Below are positions 51,800 to 57,692 of a stretch of DNA of 57,692 nucleotides, one piece after another. Position numbers and translations under genes: made by a program. Positions within the stretch are counted from its first letter, which is position 1, and each line of letters starts with the position of its first letter. The DNA comes from Pseudomonas sp. QTF5 (GTDB lineage: Bacteria; Pseudomonadota; Gammaproteobacteria; Pseudomonadales; Pseudomonadaceae), in contig NZ_AZRW02000041.1 of assembly GCF_000512695.2 (NCBI RefSeq), forward strand, positions 1-57,692. The letters run 5' to 3'. The notes under the pieces are model-generated. The model did no database searches and had not been told where the DNA came from. It saw nothing but the letters and a program-made list of their open reading frames with translations.

Positions 51800-52036
51800 A
51801 TGACAAATAGAGAACTGGAGGTTCTAAGACTGCTATTGAGTGGAAAGAGCAATAAGCAAATCGCAATTACGCTTGGCATAAGTGACTTCACAGTACGCGA
51901 CTATGTATCGTCGATTTTAAGAAAGAACAATGTAGGTTGCAGATCTGAACTTTTCGCAGCCACACTCAAAAACATCACACCCGCAGAAAGCGAAAAAAAA
52001 GGCCGACTCCAGGCAACCTCAATAAAACGGAACTAA
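51800..52036 (+). CDS. LuxR-type HTH-only transcriptional regulator
   Basis: 78 residues. Almost the whole protein is a LuxR/FixJ DNA-binding domain: MTNRELEVLRLLLSGKSNKQ, then IAITLGISDFTVRDYVSSIL and RKNNVGCRSELF. No sensor or receiver domain is present, as in GerE-like minimal regulators. ATG 51800 has GGAG nine bases upstream, better than the ATG at 51785. Codons AGA, ATA and TTA are frequent, unlike the cysM side. It converges on the SbmA-like gene and is the obvious candidate regulator of the export locus. Confidence 0.82.
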   Translation: MTNRELEVLRLLLSGKSNKQIAITLGISDFTVRDYVSSILRKNNVGCRSELFAATLKNITPAESEKKGRLQATSIKRN

Positions 52037-52103
52037 CACTCAATGACCTCATGCATCTGGGATACAATAGCAGTGGGCATTTCAGAACTGCCTTAGCTCC
52101 TGA

Positions 52104-53243
52104 TCACTTGATCGTAGTGATAAAAGTTGAATTACTCGGCAACTGTGACTGAAACCCAGTAGTGAGGTCATCGACTTCAGCGAGAAGTGTCAGCGCACCA
52201 TCAAATGTGATCAGTCTATCGGTCGTGGCTTTCCAGTCAGCAAGACGGTGGTAAGCATTGATAAACCAACTCAAATTATTGCACAGGTTGCCAAATGCCG
52301 AATTGATCTGCATCACATCACCGAACATGATGTTGCCGGAGAAAAATCGAGGAACGGCCAACAGACTGCTAAACACCAGGGAGAGTTGACTGTAACTCTC
52401 GGTGAACAACGACAGACGCATTTTCACTCGAATGGTGCGGCGCATATTAGCTAAGCTGACATCAAGCTTTTCGCTGATGCTTTCTTTCTCGAAATGACGC
52501 TCGGCCTCGGTTGAGTGCACCTTTGAGCCGTCACGAAAGTGTATAAGAAAGTACCGGAGGTCGGCCTCCGATCGCTGCTGGCTATTACTAAGGGAGACCA
52601 GTTTGAAACCGATTCTCTGGCTGATATACGTACCCAGCAAGGCGTAAAGGATGGCAGCCCAGAACATATAAGCCGGGACGGTAATTCCCCAGAACGACGC
52701 GTCGCCCGAAATACTGATCAGCACAGCACTGAAGGATACGACGCTGACCAAGGTATAGATAAGGCCGCAGGCGAGGTCTATGGTTTCAAAGGTAAACTTG
52801 TTGATGTCCTCGGCGATACGTTGATCCGGGTTGTCGACACACTGTTCGACTTGGTCGGGCCGGGTCGACTTGACGACCCAGACAGAAAGATAGTAGTTGG
52901 TCAACCAGCGTCGCCATTTGAGTGCAAATATATCCACCAAGTAGGTGATCAGCACTGACCGTACCACCGAAAACGAGATGATAGCGAGGAACACTGCCAC
53001 CAAATTGTAAAACTTATGGGCATCGAGATCTTGAATGGCATTGTAGAAATGTTTGTACCATTCGTTGATGGCCAGGGCGGTAGCGACGGCCAGCAGCGAG
53101 AGAACCACCAACGCGGTAAGCGCACACCACGCAAAAAGTTTCTCCTCGCTTTGCCAGTACAACGAAAGTACGGAAAATGTATTTCGCAGGAAGGGCTTTT
53201 TGCTGAAATTCGTAGCATCCTTGTTTGTCGTACTGTGATCCAT
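52104..53243 (-). CDS. SbmA/BacA-YddA-like permease without ATPase domain
   Basis: 379-residue inner-membrane protein, about six helices. It resembles the membrane half of YddA/SbmA/BacA transporters: SVLSLYWQSEEKLFAWCAL, INEWYKHFYNAIQDLDAHKFY, WRRWLTNYYLSVWV, NPDQRIAEDINKFTFET, SNSQQRSEADLRYFLIHFRDG and the closing LADWKATTDRLITFDGAL. YddA-type proteins continue with a ~200-residue ATPase; here the frame stops instead. SbmA and BacA naturally lack the ATPase and import peptides (e.g. microcins, bleomycin) using the proton gradient. GAGAGG precedes the ATG. Located 83 bp after the TolC-type gene, probably same transcript. Confidence 0.78.
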   Translation of the reverse strand: MDHSTTNKDATNFSKKPFLRNTFSVLSLYWQSEEKLFAWCALTALVVLSLLAVATALAINEWYKHFYNAIQDLDAHKFYNLVAVFLAIISFSVVRSVLITYLVDIFALKWRRWLTNYYLSVWVVKSTRPDQVEQCVDNPDQRIAEDINKFTFETIDLACGLIYTLVSVVSFSAVLISISGDASFWGITVPAYMFWAAILYALLGTYISQRIGFKLVSLSNSQQRSEADLRYFLIHFRDGSKVHSTEAERHFEKESISEKLDVSLANMRRTIRVKMRLSLFTESYSQLSLVFSSLLAVPRFFSGNIMFGDVMQINSAFGNLCNNLSWFINAYHRLADWKATTDRLITFDGALTLLAEVDDLTTGFQSQLPSNSTFITTIK

Positions 53244-53326
53244 CAGTGCCTCTCGGTAGTGTCCTGAAATTGATTTATAGGTTTATTGTTAATACATTCT
53301 GTTGCTTCCTGCTCGAAGGTACATGG

Positions 53327-54745
53327 CTATAGCGCCCAGAAACCCAAGCGCCCTAGGCTTGCTGCCAGCTTTAATCGCGCCAACTGCCAGCTGTTCAATG
53401 TGTTTATATGTTGTTGTTCCGCTGTTGCATAAGCGTTCAATGCGTTCAGAAGCTCGATCATATTGCCGGCCCCAGAGCTATAGCGCCCTTGCACAACTTG
53501 CAGGGCCTGATTTGACTGATCCACCCACTCAGCGGTTCTTTCTAGTGAGCGCGTTTCGATGCTCAGCGTTTGATAGTTGGCCCACAGCTCCAACGAGATA
53601 CGTTGTTCAACATCCGAAAGCTCCGCTTCACTTGCCTCGAACTGTGCCTGAACCTCCCGCACCTGATAGGCGCGTTCGAAACCTTCAAACAGCGGAATAT
53701 TCAGTTGCAGACCAACGCTGTTGTCACGCATTCGACTATCGCCGTTGTAGTCCATTGATTGGTTGGTCCGCACATCGGAGATGTTTGCGATAAACGATAG
53801 GGTAGGACGCCCGACAGCTCGGCTTTCGTCAATGGCAGCCTTCGCCGCATCCAGCTTGGCCTTGGCGGCAATAAGCGATGGATGATCCTGCCGGGCTTGT
53901 TCCAGCAAATCGTCAACGCTTTTGATAAACAGGGTGTCCGGACGCCGACTTAGGCTCCCCGCCAACTCTAAAGATGTTTGCGGCGACAATCCCATACGAA
54001 GTGCGATAAGACCTTTGGCATTTCGCAAGGCACCAGTGCGGCGAACTTCGTTCAGGCTCGCCTGCGAGTATGCAGTCTGCGCCTGCAGTCGGTCAGAGAG
54101 CGCCGCAGCTCCCGCGGCATACTTGGCGCTTGCGGCGTTGAGGTTTTCGGCCGCTAATGCGGCGACCTTGCTTGCGGCAATCTGGCTGCCTTGTGCAGCG
54201 AGGGTGTCGTAGTACAATTGCGCCGTCAGCACGAAGGCCTGCTGCAACTGCCTGTCCTGATTAGCGTTTGCTGCAATTAGCAGTTGTCGTGCATTTCGCA
54301 GAGCCGCTTCGCGGCGACCGAAATCAAACAATACCCAGCTAAGACCCAGGCGATTTTCGAACTGGCGTTGATGGCCGTGACGGGAGTATTCCCCACGCAT
54401 TTCATACTTGGTGTCGTTACGACCACTGGTAATACCAGAGTTACCGTTGAGTCTTGGGAGATACGCCGATTGCTTCACGCCGACTAAGGCCGCTTGGACC
54501 TTGGCATTAGCCCAGGACTGTCGCAACTGTGGGTCGTGACAAAGAACCCGCTCTATCATTTCTTCCAGCGTCAAAAGTGCAGGTACAGAGCCCACTTCAC
54601 ACGACCAAGTCAAGCTATCAACGTCCTTGATCGCAGTGCGGGAGACATCCCGATCGGTCTTAAATACATCCATATCCAAAGCCACAGTCCACGGTGACCA
54701 GGCGCAAAGACAAGCCAGTAGGGTGTTGGCCAAAGCTATATTCAT
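53327..54745 (-). CDS. TolC-family outer-membrane channel protein
   Basis: 472 residues with a signal peptide (MNIALANTLLACLCAWSPWTVA). Two OEP repeats follow: LTLEEMIERVLCHDPQLRQSWANAKVQAALVGVKQSAYLPRLNG and SVDDLLEQARQDHPSLIAAKAKLDAAKAAIDESRAVGRPTLS, each with the long helical barrel segments. No lipoprotein Cys, as in TolC proper. Its ATG overlaps the ABC exporter stop by one base (TGATG), so the two are translationally coupled and should form one tripartite exporter with the HlyD-type protein. Confidence 0.88.
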   Translation of the reverse strand: MNIALANTLLACLCAWSPWTVALDMDVFKTDRDVSRTAIKDVDSLTWSCEVGSVPALLTLEEMIERVLCHDPQLRQSWANAKVQAALVGVKQSAYLPRLNGNSGITSGRNDTKYEMRGEYSRHGHQRQFENRLGLSWVLFDFGRREAALRNARQLLIAANANQDRQLQQAFVLTAQLYYDTLAAQGSQIAASKVAALAAENLNAASAKYAAGAAALSDRLQAQTAYSQASLNEVRRTGALRNAKGLIALRMGLSPQTSLELAGSLSRRPDTLFIKSVDDLLEQARQDHPSLIAAKAKLDAAKAAIDESRAVGRPTLSFIANISDVRTNQSMDYNGDSRMRDNSVGLQLNIPLFEGFERAYQVREVQAQFEASEAELSDVEQRISLELWANYQTLSIETRSLERTAEWVDQSNQALQVVQGRYSSGAGNMIELLNALNAYATAEQQHINTLNSWQLARLKLAASLGRLGFWAL

Positions 54746-56898
54746 CACAGTGCGACATCGCCCGTCGAATGAAACATCGTTACCGTGGTGGGCTGGTCCA
54801 AGACAATCCGGCCAGCTTCCAGTATCACCACTCGATCTGCTGAGGCGATCGTCTCCGAGCGATGAGCGATAATGATGCGAGTAATCTTAAGTGTCCGTAC
54901 TCCCTCATTTACCTGCTGCTCGCACTTCACGTCCAAATGACTGGTTGCCTCGTCAAGAATTAGAATGCAGGGTTTCTTGTAGAGCGCTCTGGCCAGCAAC
55001 ACACGCTGCTTCTGCCCGCCGGACAACACCGTCCCCATGTCACCAACCAGGGTGTTGTAGCCCATCGGCATGGCCACTATGTCAGTGTGAATTGATGCCT
55101 TGCGTGCGCATTCCATAGCCCATTCCAGGTCAGGTTTGGGTTCGAAGAATGCGATGTTGTCTGCCAGTGAGCCGGCAAACAGGCAATCATCCTGCATCAC
55201 CGTGCCGATCTTGCTGCGGAGGGCTTCCATACCCAGGTGGTGCAGTTCGCTACCGGCAATTTGGATCTGGCCTTGGGTGGGCTGGAAGATTCCCAGCAGC
55301 AGACTGATCAGTGTGCTCTTTCCGCTGCCCGAAGCTCCGGTGATGGCCACCGACTCCCCCTGACCAATGTGTAGGTCAATGCCATCCAGTACGAACGGTT
55401 CTTGATCGGAATAGCGGTACTTCAAACCTTTGATATCAATATCGACCGGGCACTGGATACAGGTCGGGGAACTCAACGTGCCGCGGTTGTCTTCTGGTGG
55501 GTGCATGACAATGTCGGCGAGGCGTTCGCCTTGCAAACTCAGCATGTGCAGTTCGAACAGATGGTCGACCAAACTGGCCACGCGACCTATAAACTGGGAT
55601 TTGTAGGCGATAAAAGCCATTAGTACGCCGACGCTGAATTGGTTGTTCATCACCATGGACGCACCCAGCCCGAGCGCTAGTAGATTTTCCAGACCGAAAA
55701 TCAAGCCATTGAGCTGGGTATAGATCAGTTGCAACTTTTGGGTTCGTAACCCTGCATTGATCTGCTCCACGAGCAACCCAAGCCATGCGGAGCGTCGTTC
55801 GCTCTGGCGTTGGAACAGTTTTACTGTGCGCATGCCGCGCACCGTTTCCAGAAAGTGGCTTTCCTGTCGAGCAGCATGAATGATCTGCTCCTCGCTTGCC
55901 CGGCGTAAGGGTCGGTACCAAGCCCAGCGAACCATTGTGTACAAGGACATGGCAGTCACCGCAATGGCTGCCAGCAACGGGCTGTAGATAATCATGAGGA
56001 AGAGTGTCGCGATGGTTATCAGCCCATCCAGAATCGTAGAAAAGAAGGCGGCTGTCAGTGTCCCCTGTATCGCGCCAATAGCACCGAAGCGCGAGACGAT
56101 GTCGCCCAGGTGGCGCTTTTCAAAGTATTGGATCGGCAGGCGCAGCAGGTGACTGTATACATTTGCCTGCCATTGCACGCTCAACAAGGTGTTCGTGTGC
56201 ATCATCACCCAGGCCCGTATAGCGCTCACTAGTTGTTGCATTAGCAGTAACAGACCAAAACCAATGATCAACGTCGTCAGCAGGTCACGGTCTTGAGTGA
56301 CTAGTACGTTGTCGATGATCCACTGCAGCAAAAAAGGACTAACCAGCGAGAATACTTCCAGGACCAGAGCCAGTAACAGAATCTGCGCCAAGGCGCGATA
56401 AAGACCGCTTACCCGTCCCAGCATGCTCATCAATTTGACTTGGGGCTTGGCTTCCTGCTTTTCAAAGTCGCTGCATGGCCACACCTCAAGGGCAACCCCC
56501 GTGAACGACTTGCTAGCCTCGGCCAGGCTCAACTGGCGGATGCCATGAGCCGGGTCATGCAAAGTAAGACGCTGACCGTCTACGACCTTGAGCACGACGA
56601 AATGGTTTAAGTTCCAATGCAATACACACGGCAGTTTGAGCTTGCTCAAGTCCTCCAGTTCAAGCCTCACCGCCCTAGTGCCGAGCTTCATCTGTTCAGC
56701 TGTCTGTATCAGCTGTTTGAGCGTAACTCCCTTGAGCGACACGCTGAACTGGCGTCGCAGTTCCATCAGTGTTGCGTGATGGCCATGGTAGCCCGCAATC
56801 ATCGCAAGACAGGCTAAGCCGCACTCTGTCGCTTCGGTTTGTAGGATCAGGGGCAGCCGCCGGCCCAGGCGCAAGCTGATTGCGTCGAGATAGTTCAT
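54745..56898 (-). CDS. Peptidase-containing (C39) ABC exporter, CvaB/RaxB-like
   Basis: 717 residues: N-terminal C39 peptidase (1-130) with the full triad Cys26 (QTEATECGLACLAMIAGYHG), His99 (WNLNHFVVLKVV) and Asp115 (LTLHDPAHG); six-helix membrane domain (about 160-440); ATPase with Walker A TGASGSGKSTL, signature LSGGQKQRVLLARAL, Walker B CILILDEATSHLD and switch His in IIAHR. Such exporters cut double-glycine leaders off small peptides and export them; CvaB (colicin V) and RaxB are the nearest types. The active Cys separates it from LapB/HlyB-like proteins, whose C39-like domain is inactive. Upstream HlyD-type gene is 10 bp away; TolC gene overlaps. Confidence 0.93.
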   Translation of the reverse strand: MNYLDAISLRLGRRLPLILQTEATECGLACLAMIAGYHGHHATLMELRRQFSVSLKGVTLKQLIQTAEQMKLGTRAVRLELEDLSKLKLPCVLHWNLNHFVVLKVVDGQRLTLHDPAHGIRQLSLAEASKSFTGVALEVWPCSDFEKQEAKPQVKLMSMLGRVSGLYRALAQILLLALVLEVFSLVSPFLLQWIIDNVLVTQDRDLLTTLIIGFGLLLLMQQLVSAIRAWVMMHTNTLLSVQWQANVYSHLLRLPIQYFEKRHLGDIVSRFGAIGAIQGTLTAAFFSTILDGLITIATLFLMIIYSPLLAAIAVTAMSLYTMVRWAWYRPLRRASEEQIIHAARQESHFLETVRGMRTVKLFQRQSERRSAWLGLLVEQINAGLRTQKLQLIYTQLNGLIFGLENLLALGLGASMVMNNQFSVGVLMAFIAYKSQFIGRVASLVDHLFELHMLSLQGERLADIVMHPPEDNRGTLSSPTCIQCPVDIDIKGLKYRYSDQEPFVLDGIDLHIGQGESVAITGASGSGKSTLISLLLGIFQPTQGQIQIAGSELHHLGMEALRSKIGTVMQDDCLFAGSLADNIAFFEPKPDLEWAMECARKASIHTDIVAMPMGYNTLVGDMGTVLSGGQKQRVLLARALYKKPCILILDEATSHLDVKCEQQVNEGVRTLKITRIIIAHRSETIASADRVVILEAGRIVLDQPTTVTMFHSTGDVAL

Positions 56899-56908
56899 GC
56901 ATTGGCCC

Positions 56909-57691
56909 CTAGAGTTTGCCAGTTAAGCTGTAGAGCGGTTCAAGTACCCATTCATAGAGGCGGCGAGTCTCATGCAGAATGTCTGCCTCAACCAGCATGC
57001 CGGTTTGTAATGGTCTTGGTTTGCCGTAAGCCAAGACGGATTGCGCTTCGATATCAACACGAATGCGGTAGATCTGTTCGCCGCTCAGCCCCAGCCCCGG
57101 CACACTTCCGGTCATGTTCGCAAGCTCAGCGGCAGACATGGTGGCCTTGGAGATAGACAACACGTTGCCGCGATGCTGGCCGAATTTCTGGTATGGATAA
57201 GCCTGGTAACGAACCATTACCGGGTCGCCTGTACGAACGAAGCCGATGGCTTTACTCGGTGCGTACAACTCTGCTTGTAGGCGGGAATTGGCGGGCACGA
57301 TGCTCATCAATGATCGTGAGCTATCAACGGTCTGGCCCGGCTCAACAAGAATGGCGGTTGCTAAGCCTTCTTGGGGGGCCGTGATGATCAGCGTGCGCTT
57401 GGCTTCGCTTTCGATAAGCTCCTGCTGGACACTGGACAATGACCGCTGGATGCTGGCGAGCTGATTCTCGTGCAATGCCGAGAGCCCCGAAAATTCGTGT
57501 CGGCGCTCGACCAGTTGCTGTGTCAACGCCGTAGTTTCACGAGCCAGACCCTGAAGAGTCTGGCGCTGGCCTAAGAGTTCAGCCTGGCGCTGCTGAAGCT
57601 GATCCATGGAGATGTAGCCTTTATCCATCAGGGGACTGTCATAAATTTTGTGTTCGGGCATAACATGTTGAAGAGGTGCATGTATGCCAAC
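56909..57691 (-). CDS. HlyD/CvaA-type membrane fusion protein (5' end outside window)
   Basis: Only the C-terminal ~260 residues are inside the window; the frame is open to the right edge. Seen: MDKGYISMDQLQQRQAEL (start of the returning coil; CvaA has KGLISKDQL), a coiled coil, the lipoyl/barrel return IITAPQEGLATAILVEPGQTVDSSRSLMSIVP, GDPVMVRYQAYPYQKFGQHRGNVLSISK and the C-terminal RRLYEWVLEPLYSL. It bridges the ABC exporter and the TolC channel in the periplasm. The ATG at 57661 is internal, not the true start. Confidence 0.88.
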   Translation of the reverse strand, partial: VGIHAPLQHVMPEHKIYDSPLMDKGYISMDQLQQRQAELLGQRQTLQGLARETTALTQQLVERRHEFSGLSALHENQLASIQRSLSSVQQELIESEAKRTLIITAPQEGLATAILVEPGQTVDSSRSLMSIVPANSRLQAELYAPSKAIGFVRTGDPVMVRYQAYPYQKFGQHRGNVLSISKATMSAAELANMTGSVPGLGLSGEQIYRIRVDIEAQSVLAYGKPRPLQTGMLVEADILHETRRLYEWVLEPLYSLTGKL

Positions 57692-57692
57692 C

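Noticed and set aside
54745..57691. LapB/LapC-type adhesin exporter
   Set aside because: The ABC protein has a complete C39 triad with the catalytic Cys26. LapB/HlyB-type exporters have an inactive peptidase-like domain.

Overview
The window is an ordinary chromosomal stretch of a Pseudomonas, most likely of the P. fluorescens group. The evidence is the gene content (aroP, rluB-scpB-scpA-yciO-rnm, a cpxR/cpxP/cpxA-like set, trkH, recQ, lapG-lapD, gpsA, fabA-fabB, mazG-relA-rlmD-cysM), the high GC with purine-rich Shine-Dalgarno sites, and about sixteen copies of pseudomonad REP palindromes carrying the core GTGGGAGCGGGCTTGCTCGC or its relatives. I see no rRNA, tRNA, CRISPR array, transposase or prophage gene.

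Layout. 0-8 kb: aroP, a 1.1 kb gene-poor stretch, then the minus-strand block rnm-yciO-scpA-scpB-rluB. 7.8-12.2 kb: plus-strand yciB and yciI, then a small membrane protein with cpxR, a Spy/CpxP-like periplasmic protein and a CpxA-like sensor kinase. 12.2-19.7 kb: nitroreductase, trkH, two AraC-type regulators, an Mpo1-like protein, an HD protein, an LpxH-like phosphoesterase, a DMT exporter and a selenoprotein-W-like (Rdx) protein. 19.8-26 kb: a FimV-domain protein, a MarR regulator, recQ, a YecA-family protein and a DUF454 protein. 26-37 kb: lapG-lapD, an AI-2E-type permease, a DUF4892 protein with a truncated GST frame in front, two alpha/beta hydrolases, a thioesterase, an acyl-CoA ligase, sixA, a DUF4389 protein and gpsA. 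37.4-44.4 kb: TonB receptor, periplasmic binding-like protein and hybrid kinase in one tight operon, then fabA-fabB. 44.8-51.4 kb: a small ORF, yaiL, mazG, relA, rlmD, cysM.

From about 51.6 kb to the right edge the texture changes. Intergenic DNA is AT-rich, AGA/ATA/TTA codons appear, and REP elements stop. This stretch carries a LuxR-type HTH-only regulator and, on the opposite strand, a tight set: HlyD-type adaptor (cut by the window edge), peptidase-containing C39 ABC exporter with an intact Cys-His-Asp triad, TolC-type outer-membrane channel, and an SbmA/YddA-like permease lacking an ATPase domain. This is the most interesting part: a microcin/bacteriocin-type export locus paired with a possible peptide importer and a small regulator. 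No double-glycine precursor is visible inside the window; it is expected just beyond the right edge, or elsewhere.

How the genes work together: the core blocks serve translation and chromosome maintenance (RluB, RlmD, ScpAB, RecQ), stringent response and nucleotide cleaning (RelA, MazG), envelope stress (Cpx), unsaturated fatty-acid synthesis (FabA/FabB), phospholipid precursor supply (GpsA), K+ uptake (TrkH) and c-di-GMP control of adhesin release (LapD/LapG). Gene names rest on recognised sequence signatures only; no database search was run.
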